The position numbers and the translations under genes were made by a program. Source: Haloferax sulfurifontis ATCC BAA-897 (GTDB lineage Archaea > Halobacteriota > Halobacteria > Halobacteriales > Haloferacaceae). Taken from it: a stretch of 64,000 nt of DNA. The DNA lies in contig NZ_AOLM01000028.1 of assembly GCF_000337835.1 (NCBI RefSeq), positions 124,001-188,000 on the forward strand. Reading direction: 5' to 3'. Shown here one piece after another: positions 41,787 to 50,019 of this stretch (position 1 is its first letter; each line of letters starts with the position of its first letter). Under the pieces are notes generated by a model. It did no database searches, was not told where the DNA came from, and was given only the letters and a program-made list of their open reading frames with translations.

Positions 41787-42728
41787 ATGAGTTCGATTAG
41801 ACAAGCCATGCCAACGGAAAAACAATTTAAGAACCAGCTACAGAACGGTCGGATGATCGAAGACGAGTCGGAGATGACCGAGGGGTACAAGAAGGCGTTG
41901 AAGGCGACCCTCAAGGTCTCGGCGGACACCGAACTCATGAGTGCGCCCGCGTACTACGAGATGTCGATGAACGCGCCGACGCTCGACTCGCGTGCGTCGT
42001 GTATCAGCGTCATCCAAGACGAACTCGGCCACGGTCACATCGCCTACCGACTGCTCGAAGACCTCGGCGAGGACCGCGAAGAGCTCATCTACGAGCGCGA
42101 GCCGCACGAGTTCCGCAACACCTACGGCTTCGACCAGCACCTCGAGACGTTCGCGGAACTCGTCTGCGGGCACGGTCTCTTCGACCGCGCCGGGATGGTG
42201 CTCCTGAGCGACATCGAGGCGAACACCTCGTACGCCCCGTGGAAACGCGCGCTCCGGAAGGTCGGAAAGGAAGAGCAGTTCCACCTCCGCCACGGCGAAA
42301 CGTGGATGCGCCGGCTGGTCAACAACTCCGAGAAGACGAAACAGCGCGTGCAGGACGCGGTCGACTGGATGTTCCCGATGGGAATCGAGTGGTTCGGCAT
42401 GCCGGACGGCAAGAAGCACAACACCGACCAACTCGACTACCGCATCAAGGGGAAGACCAACGACGAACTCCGACAGGAGTGGATGAGCCACACCGTTCCC
42501 CTCGCGAACGAACTGGACCTCGACGTGCCCGCGCACTTCGACGACGAGGCCGAGGAGTACGTCCTCGAATACGACATGCCGGTCGCGTTCGACGCCGACA
42601 ACAAGGAGTGGCGCTTCGACGAGCCGATCGGCTGGGACGACGTCCTCGACCGATGGCGCTCGCGCGGCCCCGCCAACGAGAAGTACGTCAACATGCTCCA
42701 GTCCGGCAAGTTAGAGGTGGAAGTGTAG
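41787..42728 (+). CDS. paaA: Ring-1,2-phenylacetyl-CoA epoxidase subunit PaaA
   Basis: The catalytic di-iron subunit that epoxidises the ring of phenylacetyl-CoA with O2. Ferritin-like ligand motifs are visible: QDELGHGHIAYRLLED with E-x-x-H, and KEEQFHLRHGETWM with a second E-x-x-H. Further conserved blocks are YGFDQHLETFAELVCGHG and WFGMPDGKKHNTDQLDYRIK. A TATA-like TTCATAAC at 41759-41766 suggests a leaderless start at ATG 41787 (313 residues); ATG 41808 (306 residues) gives the length closest to bacterial PaaA. It heads paaA-D-B-C. Confidence 0.95.
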   Translation: MSSIRQAMPTEKQFKNQLQNGRMIEDESEMTEGYKKALKATLKVSADTELMSAPAYYEMSMNAPTLDSRASCISVIQDELGHGHIAYRLLEDLGEDREELIYEREPHEFRNTYGFDQHLETFAELVCGHGLFDRAGMVLLSDIEANTSYAPWKRALRKVGKEEQFHLRHGETWMRRLVNNSEKTKQRVQDAVDWMFPMGIEWFGMPDGKKHNTDQLDYRIKGKTNDELRQEWMSHTVPLANELDLDVPAHFDDEAEEYVLEYDMPVAFDADNKEWRFDEPIGWDDVLDRWRSRGPANEKYVNMLQSGKLEVEV

Positions 42729-42729
42729 T

Positions 42730-43104
42730 ATGAGCGCGAACACCGCAGGTATCGGAACGGCCGGATTCAGTGTCGGACCCGAAGAGGACGCCGACGAGTT
42801 CGAACAGGAGCTCTGGGCGACCGTCGACGAGGTGCCCGACCCGCACATCCCGGTCAGTCTGGTCGACATGGCGATGATTTACGACATCGAGGTCGACGCC
42901 GGCGAGGTCACCGTCACGATGACCTACCCCTGTATGGGCTGTCCGGCCTACGACATGATTCAGGACGACGTCCGCGCCGTCCTTCGGACCGTCCGCGGCG
43001 TCACCGACGTCACCATCGAGGTGACGTGGGACCCCGTCTGGTCGAAAGACATGCTCACCGACCGCGCGCGAGAAGAACTTCGAGACGCAGGAATCGGCTT
43101 ATGA
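42730..43104 (+). CDS. paaD: PaaD DUF59 (MIP18) domain, separate protein
   Basis: A 124-residue protein that matches only the N-terminal Fe-S-assembly domain of PaaD: VDEVPDPHIPVSLVDMAMIY, then the motif YPCMGCPAYDMI and TIEVTWDPVWSKDMLTDRAR. Bacterial PaaD continues with a zinc ribbon, which here is encoded by a different gene at 44077. PaaD-type proteins are thought to help assemble the metal centres of the epoxidase or its reductase. It starts 1 nt after paaA and overlaps paaB by ATGA. Confidence 0.93.
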   Translation: MSANTAGIGTAGFSVGPEEDADEFEQELWATVDEVPDPHIPVSLVDMAMIYDIEVDAGEVTVTMTYPCMGCPAYDMIQDDVRAVLRTVRGVTDVTIEVTWDPVWSKDMLTDRAREELRDAGIGL

Positions 43105-43304
43105 AGTACCACGTATTCACCCGCAACAGATCCGGAGACGACATGATACACGCAGGAACCGTTCAGGCGGACTCGGACCGCCTCGCGCGAATCTACGCCC
43201 ACCGAACGTACGACGAGGAAGACTGGGACTTCATGGGCGTCGTCCGCGAGGAGGACCTGCTCGAAGTCGACGAAGAACCCATCAGCAGTCGGAGGGTCGC
43301 ATGA
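43101..43304 (+). CDS. paaB: Phenylacetyl-CoA epoxidase subunit PaaB
   Basis: A 67-residue small subunit that bridges PaaA-PaaC dimers in the complex. It has YHVFTRNRSGDDMIHAGTVQ and YAHRTYDEEDWDFMGVVRE, which correspond to the PaaB fold, and is shorter than E. coli PaaB (95 residues). ATG 43101 overlaps the paaD stop, and the end overlaps paaC. Confidence 0.9.
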   Translation: MKYHVFTRNRSGDDMIHAGTVQADSDRLARIYAHRTYDEEDWDFMGVVREEDLLEVDEEPISSRRVA

Positions 43305-44080
43305 GTGCAGACGCCGAGAGCCGCTGGCCCGAGGTCGCCCGCGACTACGTGCAGGCCATCGCCGACACGAAGTTGCTCCTCGGCCAGCGCTACGGGGAGT
43401 GGATGCTGAAGGGTCCGAACCTCGAAGACGACATCTCCGGCGCGTCCAACGGTCAGGACGAAATCGGCCAGGTCCGCCAACTGTTCCGCCTGCTCGAAAA
43501 GCAGGGTGTCGACCGCGACTGGCTCGAAACCGACCGCGAGCCGGCGGAGTACGCGAACGCGCAACCACTGGACGAGGAAGCCGAGGCGTGGCCGACGTTC
43601 ATGGTTCAGGTGGCCCTCTCCGACCGGGCCGCGTGGCTCCTGCTCGACGCCATCCGACACGAGGACTTCACCGGCATGGTCCAGAAGATGGGCGAAGACG
43701 AGTACTTCCATCTCGAACACCACGACGCTCGCCTCGAGACGCTGGCGGTCGACCAGCCCGAGGCGGTCGAAGCCGCTCTCGAACGCTACTTCCCGGGCAT
43801 CCTCGCGTTCATCGGTCCCGCGACCCACGGCGCGGGCGCGGACCCGCTCGTCGAGGCGGGCTTCACCGACCGCGCGGTCGCCGAGATTCGCGGCGCGTTC
43901 CGCGAGCACTACGTGGACCTGTTCGCGGGGACCGACGTCGCCGTCCCCGCGCTGACCGACGACGTGCCGGACCCCGACGAGTGGGACGAGAAACGACGCC
44001 GGAGCGGCGACGGTCACATCGACCAGCGCGTCGCCGACCAACTGCAGGGCGTCACGAACAGGGAGTACGTCATCGAATGA
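43301..44080 (+). CDS. paaC: Phenylacetyl-CoA epoxidase structural subunit PaaC
   Basis: A 259-residue ferritin-like partner of PaaA. It contains IADTKLLLGQRYGEWMLKGP and QKMGEDEYFHLEHHDARLET with GEDEYFH in the ferritin position, but lacks the full di-iron set, as in bacterial PaaC. Length fits the family (about 250). It overlaps paaB and the zinc-ribbon gene by ATGA on both sides. Confidence 0.94.
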   Translation: MSADAESRWPEVARDYVQAIADTKLLLGQRYGEWMLKGPNLEDDISGASNGQDEIGQVRQLFRLLEKQGVDRDWLETDREPAEYANAQPLDEEAEAWPTFMVQVALSDRAAWLLLDAIRHEDFTGMVQKMGEDEYFHLEHHDARLETLAVDQPEAVEAALERYFPGILAFIGPATHGAGADPLVEAGFTDRAVAEIRGAFREHYVDLFAGTDVAVPALTDDVPDPDEWDEKRRRSGDGHIDQRVADQLQGVTNREYVIE

Positions 44081-44340
44081 GTTCCACTGAGTCGTTCCGC
44101 GGCGGAAGCGGCGGCGCATCGGACCGCGGAGCCGACACGGACGACGGCGACGGTGACGGCAACCCCCCAGAGGCCGTCTGCCCGTTCTGCGGCTCCGGCG
44201 ACACCGAACGAGAGTCGAGATTCGGCGGCGAAGTCTCGAAGAGCCAGTACTACTGCAACGGCTGTCGAACCGTCTTCGAGCGCATCAAGTACGACGGCGC
44301 GGTTCCGTCGACCGGCCGCGACCGAGACGGCACGCGCTGA
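44077..44340 (+). CDS. Stand-alone zinc ribbon equal to the PaaD C-terminal domain
   Basis: An 87-residue protein. The acidic tail (1-32) precedes VCPFCGSGDTERESRFGG and YYCNGCRTVFERIKYDG, four Cys in two CxxC knuckles. This is the C-terminal zinc-binding block of bacterial PaaD (CPxCxS-x-T-x-x-x-S-x-FG then CxxCxxPFExFK). It is the last gene of the epoxidase operon. It probably acts with the separate DUF59 protein at 42730. Confidence 0.9.
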   Translation: MSSTESFRGGSGGASDRGADTDDGDGDGNPPEAVCPFCGSGDTERESRFGGEVSKSQYYCNGCRTVFERIKYDGAVPSTGRDRDGTR

Positions 44341-44376
44341 ACCGGAGCGCGCCCGTTCGCCCTCGTCCTATCCGAC

Positions 44377-44808
44377 TTATCCGAGTTTTCGAAAGTCCCA
44401 CGAGACGGTTCGCTCGGGCGTCAGCGCGATTTTGACGCGCTCGTGGCCGCTCGCGTCCGGGATGGACTTCACGGTGCCGAACAGCGCGCGCTCGATGTCC
44501 GCCACCTGTTCTGGGTCGTCGACGACGGCCGCCGGCCCGCGCCACTGAACGCCGCGATGCTCGGCGTATTCCGATTCCCCGGCGTCGACGACCGCCGCGG
44601 CGACGCCCGTCGACCTGATGTTTTCGACCTTGACCGAGTCCGCGTCGGTCTCGAAACAGAGGCGACCGTCGACGACCGCGGCGGCGACCGGCACGACGTG
44701 CGGCAGGCCGTCCGGGCCGACGGTGGCGACGCGGGCGACCGGCGCCTCCTCGATGAGCGCTACCTGCTCCGCCCGGGAGAGAGCGATTCTGTCGTAGTTC
44801 CGAACCAT
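44377..44808 (-). CDS. Pyridoxamine 5'-phosphate oxidase-family split-barrel protein
   Basis: A 143-residue flavin- or F420-binding split barrel: VARVATVGPDGLPHVVPVAA, LCFETDADSVKVENIRST and RGVQWRGPAAVVDDPEQ. Haloarchaeal relatives may bind FMN or F420 and reduce unknown substrates; the family label does not prove vitamin B6 metabolism. It lies 9 bp downstream of the acyl-CoA dehydrogenase gene, so the two are probably in one transcript. Confidence 0.87.
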   Translation of the reverse strand: MVRNYDRIALSRAEQVALIEEAPVARVATVGPDGLPHVVPVAAAVVDGRLCFETDADSVKVENIRSTGVAAAVVDAGESEYAEHRGVQWRGPAAVVDDPEQVADIERALFGTVKSIPDASGHERVKIALTPERTVSWDFRKLG

Positions 44809-44817
44809 GGGCGACGC

Positions 44818-45972
44818 TCAGAGCCCCAGCGCCGCGCTCGCCACCGTGGTCTTTTGAATCTCGGTGGTGCCGCCGATAATCGCGAGGATGCGGGCGTCGC
44901 GGTAGTACCGTTCGAGGGGGTAGTCCGTCCGGTAGCCCTTCCCGCCGTACACCTGCATGGCGTTTCGGGCACAGAACTCCGCGGCCTCGCTCGCCGTGAA
45001 CTTCGCCCGCGACGACACGCGGGTGTCCCCCTCTCCGTCGGCGATGCGGACCGCGGAGTCGTAGACGAGACCGCGGGCCGATTCGAGTCGGGAGTCCATC
45101 TCCGCGACGAGCACCTGCACGGCCTGATACTCGCCGACGGCCTTGCCGCCCTGTCGCCGGTCGCCGGCGTACGCGACCGCCTCGTCGAACGCGGCGCGGC
45201 CGATTCCACAACCGATGGCCCCGAGTCCCGTCCGGGCCATGTCGATAGTGCCCATCGCGATGCGGAAGCCCTGACCGACGGCTCCCAAGAGCGCGTCCGC
45301 GTCGACCGCGACGTCATCGAACGTCGAATCGCCGGTGACGTGCCCGTGCATGCCGAGGTACTCCCCTCGCTCGAACGAGAACCCGTCGACCTCGTCGGGA
45401 CTGGGGACGAGAAAGACGCTCACACCGTGGGAGTCCTCGGGCTGTGGCCGTTTCCGCGCGACGACGAGATGGACGTCGGCGACGCCCGCGTTCGTCCCGA
45501 ACGACTTCTCTCCGGAGATTCGGTAGCCGGTGTCGGTCGCCTCGGCGACCGTCCCGAGTTCCGTCGGCGACGACCCCGCGCCGGGCTCGGTCAACAGCAT
45601 CGACCCGACGGCGTCGCCGGCGACCATGTCGGGAAGCAGTCGCTCGCGCTGTGCGTCGGTGCCGAAGTTCAACACGGGGAGCATCGCGAACGTGTGGCCC
45701 TGAATCGTCTCCGCCACCGCGCCGCTCTCCTCGGCGATGCGCTCTATCGCGAGGCAGTACGAGAGGAAGTCGCCGCCGAGGCCGCCGTACTCCTCGGGAA
45801 CGAGAATCCCCAACAGCCCGGCGTCGCCCGCGGCCTCGACGACGTCGCGGGGGAACTCCCGACTTCGCTCGATTTCTTCGGCGCGGGGGGCGACCGACTC
45901 CGTCGCAAACGTTTCCGCGCGGTCCAGCACGTCGTGGTGCTCCTCGGAGAGAGCACGCTCCAGTAACGTCAT
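44818..45972 (-). CDS. Acyl-CoA dehydrogenase
   Basis: A 384-residue flavoprotein that introduces a 2,3 double bond into acyl-CoA. Family motifs are LLTEPGAGSSPTELGTVAEA (FAD/substrate region), MQVYGGKGYRTDYPLERYYR and DARILAIIGGTTEIQK. The last block contains the position from which many members use a catalytic Glu (GTTEIQ). ATG 45972 gives MTLLERALSEEHHDVLDRAE, the expected start. Chain specificity (aliphatic or aryl-alkyl) is unknown. Phenylpropanoid side-chain shortening would fit the neighbourhood. Confidence 0.92.
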   Translation of the reverse strand: MTLLERALSEEHHDVLDRAETFATESVAPRAEEIERSREFPRDVVEAAGDAGLLGILVPEEYGGLGGDFLSYCLAIERIAEESGAVAETIQGHTFAMLPVLNFGTDAQRERLLPDMVAGDAVGSMLLTEPGAGSSPTELGTVAEATDTGYRISGEKSFGTNAGVADVHLVVARKRPQPEDSHGVSVFLVPSPDEVDGFSFERGEYLGMHGHVTGDSTFDDVAVDADALLGAVGQGFRIAMGTIDMARTGLGAIGCGIGRAAFDEAVAYAGDRRQGGKAVGEYQAVQVLVAEMDSRLESARGLVYDSAVRIADGEGDTRVSSRAKFTASEAAEFCARNAMQVYGGKGYRTDYPLERYYRDARILAIIGGTTEIQKTTVASAALGL

Positions 45973-46028
45973 ACCCTCCCCTCGTGTGTCGAGGACCTTA
46001 TCTGTAACGCGAAGCGGCGACCGCTCGG

Positions 46029-47006
46029 TCAGCAGTCGACGCCGTCGAACGACCGAGCGTCGCCCCTGACGTATCTGTCCGGCCCGACACCGACTCGTTC
46101 GGCCAGCCCGCGGTCGGCGGCGAACGCCAGATGCGCGGCGGCCTCGCCGGCCCCCATCTTCGCGTGGATACCGCGCATCTCGCCGAACAGCGAGCGCGCG
46201 ACGGCCCACGGAGTCACCCCGTCACCGTCCCGGTCTGAAAGCTCCGCGACGGCGGTGCGGACCCGCTCGGTGTGGTGGGCGCGAATCGCGTCGATTCGGT
46301 CGAGGAGCTCGACCGACGAGCCGTGGCCGGGGAACGCGACCGGCTGGGCGTCGGCCTCGCGGGCGCGCTCTCGAATGCGGTCGAGCGTGTCGAGGTACGT
46401 CGCGAGCGCGTCGGTCAGTCTGGTGTCGGTGCCGCCGACGTTCGGCGTGTACGTCGGGAGGACCGCGTCACCGAGAAACAGGGCGTCTCCGGCGTCGAGC
46501 ACGACGTGTCCCGCGGTGTGTCCCGGCGCGTGAACGACCTCGATACCCCCCACCGCCGCGCCGTCGGTGAGCGTGACGACGGGGTACTCGTGGGGCATCG
46601 GAGACGGCTCGTCGGCGTCCCGAAGCTCCGAAACGAGGGCGTCGGGAACCCCCCACTCGCGGAGGCGGCGGGCGTCTCGGTCCAGTCGGCGGTTCCGCTC
46701 GGCGGCGTACGCCGCGACTAACGGCGCGTCGGCTTCGTGCAGGGCGAGCGCCGCGTCGGCGGCCGCCGCGAGTCTGGGTGCCAACCCGGCGTGGTCGGCG
46801 TGCCAGTGGGTGACGACGACCGTCTCGACCCGCTCGACGGGGAGCCCCGCCGCCGACAACCCCGACCGCAGAACCTCCCACGACGCGTCTCCCGGCGGCC
46901 CCGGGTCGACGACGACGCCGCGGTCCGGGAGCACGTACGTGCTGTTTTCGCCTTCGGGGCTCGCGGCGGTGTGCGCGATGCGTTCCGTCGTCCCGGCGGG
47001 CCTCAC
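46029..47006 (-). CDS. Metallo-beta-lactamase-fold hydrolase
   Basis: A 325-residue enzyme. The zinc-binding THWHADHAG motif is at about 66-74, the later ligands are His of APGHTAGHV, Asp of FLGDAV and His of FPGHGSSV. The C-terminal third (about 235-325) is helical, as in MBL hydrolases related to lactonase-like protein 2, which can cleave thioesters or RNA. A CoA-thioester or lactone substrate is possible. It overlaps the UbiD-like paralogue gene by 4 nt, so it belongs to the same operon. Confidence 0.9.
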   Translation of the reverse strand: MRPAGTTERIAHTAASPEGENSTYVLPDRGVVVDPGPPGDASWEVLRSGLSAAGLPVERVETVVVTHWHADHAGLAPRLAAAADAALALHEADAPLVAAYAAERNRRLDRDARRLREWGVPDALVSELRDADEPSPMPHEYPVVTLTDGAAVGGIEVVHAPGHTAGHVVLDAGDALFLGDAVLPTYTPNVGGTDTRLTDALATYLDTLDRIRERAREADAQPVAFPGHGSSVELLDRIDAIRAHHTERVRTAVAELSDRDGDGVTPWAVARSLFGEMRGIHAKMGAGEAAAHLAFAADRGLAERVGVGPDRYVRGDARSFDGVDC

Positions 47007-48511
47007 TCGTCACCACCGTCCGTCGCGTCGCCTCGCTGTCCCCGCGGTTCGTGTTCGTCGCCGTGGTCGAACCCCATGTCGGCCCAGTCGGCCCGGACGG
47101 CCTCGCGGAGCGCCTCGGGATACATGGTCTCGAAGGTGACCCGCGGGGCGATGAACTCCTCGTCCCACCGGGGGTCCCACGCGGCGTTGACGTAGACGTT
47201 CGCGCCCGTCGCGCCGTCCTGTCGGTAGTACGGCGCGCTCGCCGCCGGCGCGGCGGAGTCGGAGAACTCCCAGTCGTTCGCCGGGTGCGCCTTCACCCAG
47301 ATGTCGTCGAACGCCCGCGCGAGGTCCATCGGGCGGGTCTCGGTGTCGAGCACGACGATTTTGTCGAAGAGCCGCGAGAACGAAAACAGCGTGTTGGCGA
47401 GTTGCCACTCGAAGCCCGCGTACAGGATTTCGCTGGCGACGAGGCAGATGCCGAGTCCGGTCTCCGCGGGCAACGCGAGCCACTCGACCGGCGCGACGCC
47501 CCAGTAGTTGTTCACGCGGCCGTACAGGCGGGCGGACTCGATGACGGAGAGGAGCGCGCGGCCGTCGGCCATCGGCGCGCCGGTCGGCGAGAACGGGACG
47601 ACCGGGTTCTCGCGGACGGTCACCCGTTCGGCGCGGGCCTCGACGGTCGCGGTCGCCATCGCGTCCTCCCACGGCTCCCGACGCGTCTCTGGCGCTCGAC
47701 CCGCATCGTCGCCGTCGGCGCGACCCGTAATCGTCGCGTCCACGAGCACCTCGCTTTCCGCCGGGACGGCTCCCGCGGCCGTCGAGGCCACCGGAACCGA
47801 CCCGAACGCGTTCGCGACGGCCGGCGCGCCGGCGACCTGCGTCTCGCCGACCCAGCGCATGATTGCGCCCACGAGCGCCGCCGGCGGCGTTCCGAGCGCG
47901 AACGAGACGGTCGTCCCTGGGGCGACGTCGGCGGCGAGGTCCGCCGGGACCGAGAGCCTGAGCCCGTTGCTCCCGCGGACGGACCCCCGAACCGGGAACC
48001 ACTCGACTGCGTCGGTATCGACCGCGTCGGACGCCCGTTCGCTGTCGGCATCGCCCCCGTCGTCGGCCGTTTTCGAGTGTGCGCCGAGGCCGAGGGTGAC
48101 CGCCGGGACGCCGGTGTCCGAGACCGCCGGGAGTCCCAGCGACCGAAGGTCGGACACCGTCTCGGTGGCGGCCGCGGGTTCCACCGCGGGTACGGGACCG
48201 CCGTGGCGGGCGGCGACCAGCGCGTCGAGCACGTCGAGGTAGCCCGCGTCGAAGCCGAGTCCCAGCGCCGCGCCGAGACGCGACCAGGGGTCGCGCGAAC
48301 GCACTGCGAGCCGGTCGGGCCCGCCGAGTCCTCCGGCGAGGAGTCGCGCGTGGCCGCCGGCGTCCGTGAGGAGCACGGCCGGCCCGTTGGCCCGCGCCGC
48401 CTCGGCGCTCACCGCGAACGCGGTGTCCGCCCAGTGCGTCCGCTCGTCGATTCGGGCAAGGTCGTCGGCGTCGTCGAGCCGGTCGAGCAGGTCGCGAACG
48501 CCGAGCATCAC
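47003..48511 (-). CDS. Divergent UbiD-family paralogue lacking the active-site loop
   Basis: A 502-residue protein with overall UbiD layout: KIVVLDTETRPMDLARAFDD and IWVKAHPANDWEF near the end match the C-terminal fold. Where UbiD enzymes have the catalytic EGPFG-D-x-x-GY loop, this protein has REPWEDAMATA, and the preceding Glu of VEG is an Asp. An acidic insertion follows SKTADDGGDADSERASDAV. It is therefore probably not a decarboxylase by itself and may be a partner subunit of the UbiD encoded upstream (4-nt overlap). This is an inference from motif loss. Confidence 0.75.
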   Translation of the reverse strand: MMLGVRDLLDRLDDADDLARIDERTHWADTAFAVSAEAARANGPAVLLTDAGGHARLLAGGLGGPDRLAVRSRDPWSRLGAALGLGFDAGYLDVLDALVAARHGGPVPAVEPAAATETVSDLRSLGLPAVSDTGVPAVTLGLGAHSKTADDGGDADSERASDAVDTDAVEWFPVRGSVRGSNGLRLSVPADLAADVAPGTTVSFALGTPPAALVGAIMRWVGETQVAGAPAVANAFGSVPVASTAAGAVPAESEVLVDATITGRADGDDAGRAPETRREPWEDAMATATVEARAERVTVRENPVVPFSPTGAPMADGRALLSVIESARLYGRVNNYWGVAPVEWLALPAETGLGICLVASEILYAGFEWQLANTLFSFSRLFDKIVVLDTETRPMDLARAFDDIWVKAHPANDWEFSDSAAPAASAPYYRQDGATGANVYVNAAWDPRWDEEFIAPRVTFETMYPEALREAVRADWADMGFDHGDEHEPRGQRGDATDGGDE

Positions 48512-50019
48512 AGGCTCCCTCCCTCGGTGCCGTCGACGGTGACACCGGCCGCAGAGAGGATTTCTCGGGCGCGTTCCCGGACGAAGTCGTCGTCGAGACC
48601 GGCATCGACCCGGTTCCCGTCATCGTCGCCCGAGGTGGCGTCGATGTACGCCTTCGTCGTCTTGGTCTTGGACGTGCCGGTCTCGCCGTCTCCCTTCTCC
48701 TCCGGCGTCTGGTAGATGTTCAGGGGGACTTTCGGCATCGCGACCGTGCCGAACTGGTGGAAGTCCGACTCCGGGTCGGCGTGGAGCGCGAGCGATTCGA
48801 GCACCTCCCGAATCGACAGCGGGTTCACGTCCGAGTCGACGAACACGAAGAAGTCGACGTGGAGCATCCCCCACGTGGTGAAGATGAAGTTCGCCAGTTC
48901 GTGGAGGTAGCCGGGGCGGGACACGTCGGTCGAAACGACGTAGACAGTCCGGGAGGTGAACCGCCACGGAACGCACTTCTCGACGTCGTAGCCCGCCGTT
49001 CGCAGACCGAGCGTGGCGTCGGGTCCGACGCACGCCACTTCGAGCGTCGCGCTCGTGTTCAGCGTGTGGCCGACGCCCGAGCCCTCGACGCAGAACGGTA
49101 TCACGGGCCGTCGTCGGTGGGTAATCGCGTCCACCTGGAGGACCGGCATCGAGCGACGGGGGCCGTGCATGTAGCCGAAGTAGTCCCCGAACGGTCCCTC
49201 GTCCAATCGCTCGTTCGGCACGACGTGCCCCTCGACGACGATTTCGGCGTTCGCCGGCACCAGCAGGTCGTTCGTCTCGCACTCGACGAGTTCGACCGGC
49301 TCGCGCTTCAGCCCGCCGGCGAACCCGGCCTCGTCGCGCCCCGTGGGAATCCACATCGAGGAGGTCACCTGCGTCGCGGGCTCGCCGCCGATGACGAGCG
49401 CGACCGGCATTCGCTCCCCCCGACGTTCGTACTTGTAGTAGTAGATGTTCGGCGTCTGCTCGCCCGCGAGGAGAAGCAGGCTCGCGCGCTCGCCGTCCTG
49501 CACCATCGCCCGGTGGACCGACCAGTCTATCCACTCCGAGTCGGGGTCCTTGACGACCATCGTGTGGAGGTTGGAGTACCGCCCGCCGTCGCCGGCGTGG
49601 ATGTACGGCCACGGGAGCGACAGCAGGTTGGCGTCCTCGCCGCGCCGAACGACCTCCTTGCAGGGCGCGTCGCCGCCGTCGACGGTTTCGGGAGCGATGG
49701 GTCGCTTGAGCCGGTCGATGACCGTCTCGTAGTACTCGTCGGCGGAAAGCCCCGGGTCCAGTCCGAGCGCGAGGGCGATTCGGTCCCACGGCCGCCGCCG
49801 ACTGCCGCGGTACGGGTCGCCGACGAGTCGCGCGTCGATGTCCGTGTCCGCGACCGACTCGAAGAGCGGAATCCGGTCGTCGCGCTGGTTCGCGAGCATC
49901 GTTATCGCGCTCGCTTCGAGATCCCACGAGACCGACCGGTCGATTCGAGCGACGTCGCCCCGGCGTTCGAGACGCGAGACGTACTCGCGGAGACTCTCTG
50001 TGGGATGGTCGGCGTTCAC
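48508..50019 (-). CDS. UbiD-family prenylated-FMN (de)carboxylase
   Basis: A 503-residue enzyme with the complete UbiD core: PWPYIHAGDGGRYSNLHTMV, QVTSSMWIPTGRDEAGFAGG, LLVPANAEIVVEGHVVPNER and EGPFGDYFGYMHGP with the catalytic Glu residues. UbiD enzymes reversibly decarboxylate aromatic or alpha,beta-unsaturated acids using prenylated FMN made by UbiX, which is not in the window. The acidic tail (about 455-503) is extra. It overlaps both neighbours by 4 nt. The likely substrate is an aromatic acid given the setting. Confidence 0.93.
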   Translation of the reverse strand: MNADHPTESLREYVSRLERRGDVARIDRSVSWDLEASAITMLANQRDDRIPLFESVADTDIDARLVGDPYRGSRRRPWDRIALALGLDPGLSADEYYETVIDRLKRPIAPETVDGGDAPCKEVVRRGEDANLLSLPWPYIHAGDGGRYSNLHTMVVKDPDSEWIDWSVHRAMVQDGERASLLLLAGEQTPNIYYYKYERRGERMPVALVIGGEPATQVTSSMWIPTGRDEAGFAGGLKREPVELVECETNDLLVPANAEIVVEGHVVPNERLDEGPFGDYFGYMHGPRRSMPVLQVDAITHRRRPVIPFCVEGSGVGHTLNTSATLEVACVGPDATLGLRTAGYDVEKCVPWRFTSRTVYVVSTDVSRPGYLHELANFIFTTWGMLHVDFFVFVDSDVNPLSIREVLESLALHADPESDFHQFGTVAMPKVPLNIYQTPEEKGDGETGTSKTKTTKAYIDATSGDDDGNRVDAGLDDDFVRERAREILSAAGVTVDGTEGGSL

